Source: Rhodothermales bacterium
GTDB taxonomy: Bacteria > Bacteroidota > Rhodothermia > Rhodothermales > Bin80
DNA: 33,173 nt
Reading direction: 5' to 3'
NCBI GenBank assembly: GCA_022821875.1
Contig: JAJECV010000015.1
Location: forward strand, 1-33,173
In this document: one piece after another, positions 7,356 through 15,481 of the stretch
Layout: each line of letters begins with the position of its first letter
Numbering within the stretch: the stretch's first letter is position 1
Position numbers and translations under genes: made by a program
Notes under the pieces: generated by a model
The model's input: only the letters and a program-made list of their open reading frames with translations
Told to the model about the DNA's origin: nothing
The model's database searches: none

Positions 7356-10300
7356 ATGCAACTCGAACGTGATATTGAAGAAGTCCTTGTAGCAAAACTA
7401 CAGGATCTTAAGTACAGATACCGCCCAGAAATCCGCAATCGTGCCGATCTTGAAGCGAATTTCAGGCAAAAATTCGAAACCCTCAACCATGTCACGCTGA
7501 GTGACAATGAGTTCCAGCGATTGCTCAACGACATCGTCACACCGGATGTATACAAGGCCTCGTGCTCCCTCAGAAACCGGGAAACGTTTATCCGGGAAGA
7601 TGGCATGCCGCTCAATTACACACTTGTCAACACCAAGGAATGGTGTAAGAATACTTTTGAAGTCGTCAATCAGTTACGAATCAACACGGACTACAGCCAT
7701 CACCGCTACGATGTCATTCTGCTGATCAACGGTATCCCCGTTGTTCAGATTGAACTTAAGACACTTGGGATCAGCCCCCGGCGAGCGATGCAGCAGATTG
7801 TTAAGTACAAGAACGATCCCGGCAACGGTTATTCTAAGACGTTGCTCTGCTTCATCCAGCTCTTTATTGTCAGCAACCGTACGGACACGCTCTACTTCAC
7901 CAATAACAATTCGAAACACTTTGCCTTTGACGAGGAGGAGCAGTTTCTTCCTATTTACCGGTTCGCGACTAGAGACAATATTAGGATTAACTACCTCGAC
8001 GAATTTGCTGATCAGTTCCTTGCCAAGTGTACACTCAGCCAGATGATCAGCAAGTACATGGTGCTGATTGCGAGCGAACAAAAACTCCTGATGATGCGCC
8101 CGTATCAGATCTACGCGGTCAAGGCTATCGTAGATTGCATCAACCAGAACTGTGGCAATGGTTACATTTGGCACACAACGGGCTCGGGCAAGACACTCAC
8201 CTCCTTCAAGGCCTCAACTCTGCTCAAGGCCAACGAAAGCATCCATAAATGCATTTTCGTCGTTGACCGCAAGGATCTTGACCGCCAGACTCGCGAGGAA
8301 TTCAACCGATTCCAGGAGAACTGCGTAGAGGAAAACACCAACACCACCACGCTTGTTCACCGTCTCCTGTCCGAAGGTTATGCGGACAAGGTCATTGTGA
8401 CGACCATTCAAAAACTTGGGCTTGCTCTCAATGAGAGTAGCAGAGATAGCAAGAATGACAGATCCGAGGGGATGTCAACCTTCAGGCAGCGGCTCAATCA
8501 CATCCGAGACAAGCGAATGGTTTTCATCTTCGACGAGTGCCACCGATCTCAGTTCGGCGAGAATCATCGGGCCATCAGGGAATTCTTCCCAAATTCCCAG
8601 CTTTTTGGATTCACTGGCACCCCAATATTTGAAGATAACGCCTCCGCCAGGCAGATTAACGGGGGCGCAGCTACTCTGCGAACGACAGAGGAATTATTTC
8701 AGGAACAACTCCATGCCTACACCATCACGGATGCGATTGAAGACTGGAATGTTCTCCGCTTCCACATCGACTATTACAGGCAAAATGATGCTCCCACTTC
8801 CAACATTGATCAGACACTCCCTAAGCGGGCGGTCGCTGAAGCCATCTTAGATAAGCATGACACTGCAACTAGAAATCGGCTTTTCAATGCACTTCTGGCG
8901 ACCGCCTCGATCAACGATGCCATTGAATACTTCGAGGTTTTCAAGAAGCTGCAGGTGGAACGCCAAACTGCTGACCCGGAGTTTCGGCCTTTGAAGATCG
9001 CCGCCATCTTCTCACCGCCGGCGGAGGGGAATAAAGACATCCAGCAGATCCAGGAGGATCTCCTGCAGGAGCAAGAAGATAATCGGCACGATCCTGAAAA
9101 GAAGAAAACTGCGCTCAAAGCCATTATCGCTGATTACAACGGGCAATACGATACCAATCACGATATCAGCAATTTCGACATCTACTATCAAGATGTACAG
9201 AAACGCATCAAGGATCAGCAGTTCCCCAATTGTGATCTGCCTAAAAAGGGTCAGGAAAAGATTGATATCACCATTGTCGTAGACATGTTGCTCACCGGGT
9301 TTGATTCTAAATATCTCAACACCCTGTATGTCGACAAGAATCTTAAATATCACGGCTTGATTCAGGCATTCTCACGCACTAACCGCGTACTCAATGCGAC
9401 CAAACCCTATGGTCACATCCTTGACTTCCGCCAGCAGCAAGGCAATGTAGATGCTGCGCTCACCTTGTTCTCCGGCGAGCAGATCGGCCGGCCGAAGGAG
9501 ATCTGGCTGGTTGATGATGCACCTGTTATGATTGGCAAATTCACGCAATCTTTCTATAATCTGGAGGGATTCATGCGGTCACAGGAACTTGCAGCTAGAC
9601 CTGATCAGGTGACTAATCTCAAGGGTGATGCCGCGCGTGCAGAATTCATCAACCATTTCAAGAAAGTGCAGCGGTTCAAGACACAACTTGATCAGTATAC
9701 CGATCTAACCGATGAGCAGCGGGAGCAGATCGAACAAATTCTTCCCAAAGACAAACTTCGTGCATTTCAAGGTGCATATCTCGAAACTGTCCGGTACCTG
9801 AAGGAGCAGCAAGGCACATTCGGAGAGGACGGCGAGCCAGTCAACCCAGATATCGAACAACTTGACTTTGAATTGGTCCTGTTTGCTTCTGCTCTCATTG
9901 ATTACGACTATATCATGGAACTGGTCGCAAAATACTCGAGTCAGGATCCGAAGAAAGTAAAGATCAGCCGTGAGCAACTCATCAGTCTGATCCGATCCGA
10001 TGCCAAGTTCCTTGACGAACAGGAAGAGATTGTCGAATACGTATGCTCACTAATAGAGGGCGAAGGCCTTGCCGAGCCTGAAATTCGTGCCGGTTACCGG
10101 AAATTCAAGGATGAGAAGTGGGCCAAGCAGATCGAAGATCTAGCTCAGATGTACAGTCTGACGAACGAATCACTCTCGGCCTTTGTAGACACCATTCGCC
10201 AGCGCATGATCTTTGATGGCGAGCAACTTACCGATTTGATGGAGCCGCTCGGTTTGGACTGGCGTGGTCGCCGTGAGCAGGAACTCGCTCTCATGGCCGA

Positions 10301-10382
10301 TCTTGTTCCGCTCCTGAACGAGTGGGCACATGGTCAAGATATATCGGGGCTCAATGCCTACGGGTTGGCGGGGGCATCATGA
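7356..10382 (+). CDS. hsdR: type I restriction enzyme, HsdR motor/nuclease subunit
   Basis: HsdR supplies ATP-driven DNA translocation and cleavage in the R2M2S complex. The 1008-residue length is typical. The N-terminal PD-(D/E)xK nuclease shows Asp119 and Glu133-x-Lys135 (IELKTLG). The helicase motor carries Walker A HTTGSGKT (273-280), the DECH box FDECHRSQFG (393-396), motif III GFTGTP (418-423) and motif VI QAFSRTNR. The helical C-terminus (after about residue 780) is the part that usually docks on the methylase. The ATG at 7356 follows an A-rich stretch. The last bases ATGA (10379-10382) could have coupled the original hsdS start. All motifs look intact. The order R-S-C-M differs from the M-S-C-R of the E. 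coli prr locus. Confidence 0.95.
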   Translation: MQLERDIEEVLVAKLQDLKYRYRPEIRNRADLEANFRQKFETLNHVTLSDNEFQRLLNDIVTPDVYKASCSLRNRETFIREDGMPLNYTLVNTKEWCKNTFEVVNQLRINTDYSHHRYDVILLINGIPVVQIELKTLGISPRRAMQQIVKYKNDPGNGYSKTLLCFIQLFIVSNRTDTLYFTNNNSKHFAFDEEEQFLPIYRFATRDNIRINYLDEFADQFLAKCTLSQMISKYMVLIASEQKLLMMRPYQIYAVKAIVDCINQNCGNGYIWHTTGSGKTLTSFKASTLLKANESIHKCIFVVDRKDLDRQTREEFNRFQENCVEENTNTTTLVHRLLSEGYADKVIVTTIQKLGLALNESSRDSKNDRSEGMSTFRQRLNHIRDKRMVFIFDECHRSQFGENHRAIREFFPNSQLFGFTGTPIFEDNASARQINGGAATLRTTEELFQEQLHAYTITDAIEDWNVLRFHIDYYRQNDAPTSNIDQTLPKRAVAEAILDKHDTATRNRLFNALLATASINDAIEYFEVFKKLQVERQTADPEFRPLKIAAIFSPPAEGNKDIQQIQEDLLQEQEDNRHDPEKKKTALKAIIADYNGQYDTNHDISNFDIYYQDVQKRIKDQQFPNCDLPKKGQEKIDITIVVDMLLTGFDSKYLNTLYVDKNLKYHGLIQAFSRTNRVLNATKPYGHILDFRQQQGNVDAALTLFSGEQIGRPKEIWLVDDAPVMIGKFTQSFYNLEGFMRSQELAARPDQVTNLKGDAARAEFINHFKKVQRFKTQLDQYTDLTDEQREQIEQILPKDKLRAFQGAYLETVRYLKEQQGTFGEDGEPVNPDIEQLDFELVLFASALIDYDYIMELVAKYSSQDPKKVKISREQLISLIRSDAKFLDEQEEIVEYVCSLIEGEGLAEPEIRAGYRKFKDEKWAKQIEDLAQMYSLTNESLSAFVDTIRQRMIFDGEQLTDLMEPLGLDWRGRREQELALMADLVPLLNEWAHGQDISGLNAYGLAGAS

Positions 10383-10639
10383 CAACCGCTGGATCATGCT
10401 CTTTAGTGTCCAGTCTGTGGTTTCTGGAGTTTTGAAATACGGTGAGGTAGGTGAAAAATCCGCTTAGCGGGCCTTCAAGACAATCTCGAATGAACAAGAA
10501 GATACAGAAGATCATCAAGAGGCGGGGGATTATCCTTTGCTTGCTTGTTCCAAAGTAGTTAGATTATGTGATAGCCAAGAAAGTGCATATTACTAAACTA
10601 CGCCAACAATAGGCAGTTTTATGTTTCAAATCGTTTAGA
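10383..10639 (+). pseudogene. decayed sequence after hsdR, possible TRD remnant
   Basis: No usable frame is present. One reading contains TISNEQEDTEDHQEAGDYPL followed by LACSKV (from about 10480 to 10556) before running into stops. YPLLxCSK-like strings occur in target-recognition domains of HsdS proteins. This would make it a leftover of a second or earlier specificity domain. The link is from memory of the family and is weak. An ATG overlapping the hsdR stop (10379) may have been the ancient start. Confidence 0.35.
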
Positions 10640-11029
10640 CCTTAGGACAATTGCAGATGCATGTATCCAAGGTCGCAAGTGGTGGAACACCGAGAAGGGG
10701 AACTGCTTCATTTTATGAAGATGGGATTTAGCCATGGGTCAAAACTAAAGAATTAGTTGATGATTGGCTTAACCATACCGAAGAGTACATTACTGAAGTT
10801 TCTGTTGCCGCTTCATCTGCCAAAATTCTATCCGAAGATACTATACTTATGACTGTCTATAGTGCAACGGTTGGGAAGTTGGGAATTTTGAGCCGCCCTG
10901 TGGCATGTATCAGGTGTGTTGCGCAATGATAGTAGATCCCAAAAAGGCCGATTTTCGTTGTTTGTTTTACCAATTTCAGTATGTGCGCCCACAGATTAAG
11001 GGGTTCCGAGTGGTGCAGCGCAATAGAAT
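10640..11029 (+). pseudogene. hsdS: hsdS 5' half, first target-recognition domain, decayed
   Basis: HsdS reads the two halves of the bipartite type I target through two TRDs. Translating across frames recovers a clear first TRD: VSKVASGGTPRRGT, then PWVKTKELVDDW, EEYITEVSVAASSAKIL and SATVGKLGILSRP, then in another frame CCAMIVDPKKADFRCLFY and RPQIKG. Lesions are a TAG at 10729-10731 in place of a codon just before PWVKT, a frameshift near 10900-10920, a second near 11000, and a TAG at 11024-11026 immediately before the surviving half. Four separate lesions make a sequencing artefact unlikely. The rest of the gene continues in frame after the last stop. Confidence 0.8.
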
Positions 11030-11824
11030 TTGAGCATGGAATTCATTAAGTCGTTACAATTTGCATTGCCATCTCTCCCTAGGCAACAGAAGATTGCCGA
11101 TTGCCTCGGCTCGCTGGATGACCTGATCGTTGCGGAGGGCCGGAAACTCAAAGCCCTGCAGCAGCATAAACAGGGGCTGATGCAGCAACTCTTTCCCCAG
11201 CCCGGCGAAACCGTGTCCCGGCTACGGTTTCCAGAGTTTCGAGATACGGGAGAGTGGGAGACTGGAATGCTTGGAGAAATTGGTGAATTTATTTCGGGTG
11301 GAACCCCAAATACTTCGCTTCCAGAGTATTGGGGAGGAAATATACAGTGGTTCACTCCGTCCGAAATCAATGAACGCAACTTATCAAAGAGTAAAAGAAC
11401 AATTACATGTGAAGGATTGAAGCATTCTTCCGCAAGACTGTTACCTACAGGAGCATTACTCATCACAACGAAGTTCGCCATCGGCGATGTCGGGATCGCT
11501 GAAAATCCTTGTGCAACAAGTCAAGGATTCCATTCCATCGCTGTCTTTGAGAATCAGGTGAACGTCTTTTGGTACTACTGGCTTGTACAGAACAAGCATG
11601 AACTTATCAGACGTTCGTCTGGCTCAACCTTTCGTGAGATCAGAAAGACTGGACTCAAACAGATTCCAATTGTTCACCCAAACAAGGATGAACAGCAGAA
11701 AATCGCCGATTGCCTCGGCTCACTGGATGACATGATCGTTGCGGAAGGCCGGAAACTCAAAGCCCTGCGGCAACACAAACAAGGGCTGATACAGCAATTT
11801 TTTCCGTGTCTGGAGACAAAATGA
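11030..11824 (+). CDS. hsdS: type I specificity subunit HsdS, surviving single-TRD half
   Basis: The open frame (TTG 11030, or ATG 11036) starts inside the central conserved region of HsdS and gives about 264 residues: conserved region, one TRD, conserved region. The two conserved regions are near-copies (QQKIADCLGSLDD, then VAEGRKLKALQQHKQG), with LRFPEFRDTGEWE opening the TRD, ISGGTPNTSLPEYWGG inside it and IRKTGLKQIPIVHP closing it. A normal HsdS has two TRDs and about 400-460 residues. Half-length S proteins of some type I systems dimerise and give symmetric targets, so this fragment may still work; that is inference. The stop overlaps the prrC-like start as ATGA (11821-11824). No strong ribosome site is visible before 11030. 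Confidence 0.85.
   Translation: MSMEFIKSLQFALPSLPRQQKIADCLGSLDDLIVAEGRKLKALQQHKQGLMQQLFPQPGETVSRLRFPEFRDTGEWETGMLGEIGEFISGGTPNTSLPEYWGGNIQWFTPSEINERNLSKSKRTITCEGLKHSSARLLPTGALLITTKFAIGDVGIAENPCATSQGFHSIAVFENQVNVFWYYWLVQNKHELIRRSSGSTFREIRKTGLKQIPIVHPNKDEQQKIADCLGSLDDMIVAEGRKLKALRQHKQGLIQQFFPCLETK
11084..11197 (+). repeat. direct repeat copy 1 within hsdS
   Basis: The DNA for the central conserved region is repeated, ungapped, 609 bp downstream (11693-11806) with only a scatter of mismatches. Such repeats flank TRDs in hsdS and permit domain exchange or loss by recombination. This copy follows the decayed first TRD. Confidence 0.85.
11693..11806 (+). repeat. direct repeat copy 2 within hsdS
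   Basis: Second copy of the conserved-region repeat, coding the C-terminal coiled segment of HsdS. It ends just before the prrC-like start. Recombination with copy 1 would delete the only remaining TRD. Confidence 0.85.
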
Positions 11825-12909
11825 AGACGATTGAAGATATTGCGTTGGAACTACACGGTGACGAATCCGCCGCTGTTCAGTTGCTTTACGCTTTCAACTC
11901 GGTCGGAAAAACCCGGCTGTCAGTCGCGTACAAGAATTTAACCAAAGATAAGGACGGAACGCACACGGGCATCTACTACAACGCATATAGCGAAGACCTA
12001 TTCATCTGGGATAATGACATAGAGAACGCGGAGGCCAACATAAGACTGACCGTCCGTCCAAGCAGTCTCAGCAGGCTTCATGCTAGTCTTAATGAAGATG
12101 TCATCCGTGAGAAATTGAAACCGTATAGAATGAATTTTGATTTTCATTTTAACATACACCCGAACATGGAGATGGGAATTGATTCCATTTCATTTTTCCC
12201 GGTGGGAGCACAATTCGGTGAAGTCCCTGCGATGAAAATCTCTCGTGGGGAAGAGAGGATTTTCGTCTGGAGTTTCTTTCTGGCAATGATGGAAGCGGGA
12301 GATTGGATGAAAAGACAGCCTTCCCATATATTTATTGATGATCCAGTAACAAGTCTTAACGACCACAATATCTTCGTGACTGCATCAACGCTGTTCGACC
12401 TGATGGATAAACACTTAGACAAACGGAAGATCATCGTTGCCACCCATCATGTCGGGATGTTCTCAATCCTTTTTAATTGGTTAATGAAGGGTGAGAAGAG
12501 CGACAGGTTCAAGCAAAAGACGAAGGTGAATATTCTGAGTAGTAAACATGGCGGGGTTTCGCTGGACAATATCCGGAGCGATGTGTTTCTCTATCATCTC
12601 CGGGTACTTCAGATACTGGAGCAGGCTATGCAAGAAGAAGATGTCCGTGTATATCATTTTGCCCTTCTTCGTCAAGTACTAGAGAGCGTGTCGTCGTTCC
12701 TCGGTGTCGGCAGGATCAGTTATGTACTCAAAAGCATAGGTTTTGAGGATGCGGATGAGATTGCCCGAATTGTAAACACGATAGCCCACAAGAACTTCTT
12801 TCTCTATGAGTCTGATCTTCTTGTATCGGATAATCGGATGCTGTTCGAAAAGATTTTTGAGAAGCTAAACACGCAGTACAAATTTGTCATCCATGCTGGC
12901 AGGCCATGA
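11821..12909 (+). CDS. prrC: PrrC-like anticodon nuclease (tRNA-cleaving suicide effector)
   Basis: PrrC is a tRNA-Lys anticodon nuclease kept silent by its type I restriction host complex and released when a phage disables that complex. The ATG at 11821 overlaps the hsdS stop (ATGA) and gives 362 residues (E. coli PrrC about 396). The N-terminal ABC-type NTPase shows Walker A AFNSVGKTRLS (24-34), the block YYNAYSEDLFIWDND (52-66), signature ISRGEER (140-146), Walker B HIFIDDPVTSLND (169-181) and switch THH (208-210). The C-terminal part has Arg284 and Glu288 (LLRQVLESVSSFLG) and His323 (NTIAHKN), matching the spacing of the R320-E324-H356 triad reported for PrrC. The location between hsdS and hsdM supports the call. 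The stop overlaps hsdM as ATGA. The substrate tRNA cannot be read from the sequence. Confidence 0.88.
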   Translation: MKTIEDIALELHGDESAAVQLLYAFNSVGKTRLSVAYKNLTKDKDGTHTGIYYNAYSEDLFIWDNDIENAEANIRLTVRPSSLSRLHASLNEDVIREKLKPYRMNFDFHFNIHPNMEMGIDSISFFPVGAQFGEVPAMKISRGEERIFVWSFFLAMMEAGDWMKRQPSHIFIDDPVTSLNDHNIFVTASTLFDLMDKHLDKRKIIVATHHVGMFSILFNWLMKGEKSDRFKQKTKVNILSSKHGGVSLDNIRSDVFLYHLRVLQILEQAMQEEDVRVYHFALLRQVLESVSSFLGVGRISYVLKSIGFEDADEIARIVNTIAHKNFFLYESDLLVSDNRMLFEKIFEKLNTQYKFVIHAGRP

Positions 12910-14546
12910 CGCAGAACGAACAGAGACAACTTGGTGCAACACTCTGGTCCATTGCGTGCGAACTCCGCGGAGCAATGAACATGGACGACTTCCGAGACTA
13001 TATGCTCGCAGTTCTATTTTTTCGCTATCTCTCGGACAACTATGAGCGAGCTGCGAAGAAGGAACTTGGACATGATTATCCGGATGTCGCAGGCAACGGC
13101 GGGCGATCCTCTCTGTCTATCTGGTATGAGCAGAACCCGGACGATGAGTTGGTCTTCGAGAAACAGATGCGGCTCAAGGTACACTATGTCATTCGCCCCG
13201 AATACCTTTGGGTCAATATCGCCGACAAGGCACGCACTCAGAATGACGAACTGCTCAACACACTCCAGGCTGCCTTCAAGTACATTGAGAACGAATCATT
13301 CCAGGGTGCATTCTCTGGTCTTTTCTCAGAGGTCAATCTAGGCTCGAACAAACTGGGGAGAACCTATATGGACAGGAACGCGAAGCTTTGCACAATCATG
13401 ACCAAGATTGCCGATGGGCTTACGGAGTTCTCTACAGATAGCGACACTCTAGGAGATGCCTACGAGTACCTGATCGGCCAGTTCGCCGCGGGCTCGGGCA
13501 AGAAGGCCGGCGAGTTCTATACGCCGCAGCAGATATCGGACCTCCTCTCCTTAATCATTGGGCTTAACAGTCAAGAACCGAAGACTGGCAGGCGGACACC
13601 CCTCGTTCGCGTAATGGACTTCGCCTGCGGCTCGGGTTCATTGCTGCTCAATATGCGCAAGCGTATCGGACCGCACGGCATCGGCAAGATCTACGGGCAG
13701 GAAAAAAACATCACCACCTACAACTTAGCCCGCATGAACATGCTTCTGCATGGAGTGAAGGACACTGAGTTTGAGATCTACCACGGTGACACACTGACGA
13801 ACGATTGGCAAATGCTCCGTGAGACAAATCCAGCCAAAAAACCCTACTTTGATGCCGTGGTCGCCAATCCGCCGTTCAGTTGCCGCTGGAATCCGAACGA
13901 GGCAATGGGCGAAGACATGCGATTCAAGAATTATGGGCTGGCACCAAAATCGGCAGCAGATTTCTCATTTCTACTGCACGGATTCCACTACCTAAAAGAT
14001 GACGGCGTAATGGCCATCATTCTGCCGCACGGCGCACTCTTCCGCAGCGGTGCCGAGGCAAAGATCCGCCGTAAGCTACTTGAGGACGGAAACATTGACA
14101 CAGTCATCGGCCTGCCGGCGCACCTCTTCTACTCAACCGGCATCCCGGTCTGCATCCTCGTCCTGAAAAAGTGCAAGACGCATAACGATGTTCTGTTCAT
14201 TAACGCATATGATCACTTCGTAAAGAGTAGACGACAGAACTACCTGTCCGAAAAACACATCCAGAAGATCATCAAGACCTATCAGGAGCGCCCGGAAAGT
14301 GTGGAGCGATACGCCCGCCGTGTGGAGATGGATGAGATTGTGGCTAACGACTACAATCTGAATATCACTCGATATGTTAGCACGGCCAAGCCGGAAGTAC
14401 AGATCAACCTGTCAGCGGTACGTAAGGAATTGACCGAAATTGAAAGACAGGCACAGGAATCAACGGCGAGACACAATGTATTCCTGAAGGAGCTTGGGTT
14501 ATCTCCATTGCTAGGCATCGATGGATCCAGACGAGAACAATTCTGA
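12906..14546 (+). CDS. hsdM: type I restriction-modification methylase HsdM
   Basis: HsdM transfers methyl groups from S-adenosylmethionine to N6 of adenine in the type I target and forms the core M2S methylase. The 546 residues include the N-terminal helical domain (RQLGATLWSIACELRG, then RDYMLAVLFFRYLSD), GEFYTPQQIS, motif I MDFACGSGSLL (237-247) and motif IV NPPF (321-324). A C-terminal tail follows that pairs with HsdS. The ATG overlaps the stop of the prrC-like gene (ATGA at 12906-12909), so synthesis of the two is probably coupled. Nothing looks damaged. hsdM is last in the locus, which is unusual. Confidence 0.96.
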   Translation: MTQNEQRQLGATLWSIACELRGAMNMDDFRDYMLAVLFFRYLSDNYERAAKKELGHDYPDVAGNGGRSSLSIWYEQNPDDELVFEKQMRLKVHYVIRPEYLWVNIADKARTQNDELLNTLQAAFKYIENESFQGAFSGLFSEVNLGSNKLGRTYMDRNAKLCTIMTKIADGLTEFSTDSDTLGDAYEYLIGQFAAGSGKKAGEFYTPQQISDLLSLIIGLNSQEPKTGRRTPLVRVMDFACGSGSLLLNMRKRIGPHGIGKIYGQEKNITTYNLARMNMLLHGVKDTEFEIYHGDTLTNDWQMLRETNPAKKPYFDAVVANPPFSCRWNPNEAMGEDMRFKNYGLAPKSAADFSFLLHGFHYLKDDGVMAIILPHGALFRSGAEAKIRRKLLEDGNIDTVIGLPAHLFYSTGIPVCILVLKKCKTHNDVLFINAYDHFVKSRRQNYLSEKHIQKIIKTYQERPESVERYARRVEMDEIVANDYNLNITRYVSTAKPEVQINLSAVRKELTEIERQAQESTARHNVFLKELGLSPLLGIDGSRREQF

Positions 14547-14639
14547 CGGATTGGGATGCATCGGGTTTAATAGGGCAGGCATGTGCACATCTACATATGA
14601 GCGTCCGTGTTGTGTCGGGATAGCTTATATTCCAATACA

Positions 14640-15365
14640 ATGAAGCCAGTATTGTTTTCCATACAGCGGGTGAATCGCCTTCGGCAAGCTGCCGAAAAAG
14701 CCAGAAAGAATGCCGGAATGGGCTGGGACGGCTGGTCAGATGACACGCACACCGCCATGGAGTTCCTGCGTGTATTTGATTCCCTCTGGCTCAAGGAGGG
14801 GTTTACCCTTGAGGCCTATGTGTATTCTTCCGGCCAAAACGGTAATGGTGTCATCTGGGCAGTTCCTTCGGATGCCGAAATACCATCGCTTATGGATTGT
14901 CCAAGGAATGAAGAGACCGTCTTAAGGACTCCGGTACCACCGGGAGCAATCCCGCTCATGCAGGCAATAGACGGGGACCGCAGCCCATGGTCGTACCTGT
15001 CTGCATCCATTCTTGGCCGCGAAGCGTATGAATTTGGGGCAAGGTGGCACGGCTGCTGGTGGAGCGATCAGGCGATCCTCTCAAAGCCGCCCAGACCGGC
15101 TGACAGTGATGATTCGGAGTATGGTGTCACGGAACCTTATCGGGATGCTCCGATCGGGGAATGGGAATGGCTGGAGAATGCTCCAGAGATATGGGAGCCG
15201 AGTTTTATAGATGAAGGGGAAACGTGCAAGGTCATCCTGAATATCCACAACCCCGTAGGACAGGAAACTGTCTATCAAGCTACCGACACATACCCGAAAG
15301 GTTCGTATGCGCACCAGTCGGAGAATGAGGATATCTGTATAGGTTTTGGCGGGATTGTGTACTGA
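14640..15365 (+). CDS. hypothetical protein downstream of hsdM
   Basis: A 241-residue frame starts at ATG 14640. An in-frame GTG at 14607 would add 11 residues. I do not recognise the product. It is acidic and tryptophan-rich (GMGWDGWSDD, RWHGCWWSDQ, GEWEWLENAPEIW), has no signal peptide or membrane helix, and ends DICIGFGGIVY. It lies 93 bp after hsdM in the same direction and could belong to the accessory block or be the first gene beyond it. It converges on the DUF62 gene 116 bp downstream, with no clear terminator between. Confidence 0.7.
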   Translation: MKPVLFSIQRVNRLRQAAEKARKNAGMGWDGWSDDTHTAMEFLRVFDSLWLKEGFTLEAYVYSSGQNGNGVIWAVPSDAEIPSLMDCPRNEETVLRTPVPPGAIPLMQAIDGDRSPWSYLSASILGREAYEFGARWHGCWWSDQAILSKPPRPADSDDSEYGVTEPYRDAPIGEWEWLENAPEIWEPSFIDEGETCKVILNIHNPVGQETVYQATDTYPKGSYAHQSENEDICIGFGGIVY

Positions 15366-15481
15366 TCCATCCCTGTAAAGGAAGGGAACTGTGGGAGTAT
15401 GGAGTGAGAGCGATGAAAATTTCGACTTCCTGCTTCCACAAAACTGCACTGGCATTGGTTAGTTGACGATTGTACTGTGGA

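Noticed and set aside
15366-15481. Terminator between the convergent 241-residue gene and the DUF62 gene
   Set aside because: Only a short CCCT/AGGG pairing without a T-run on either strand.
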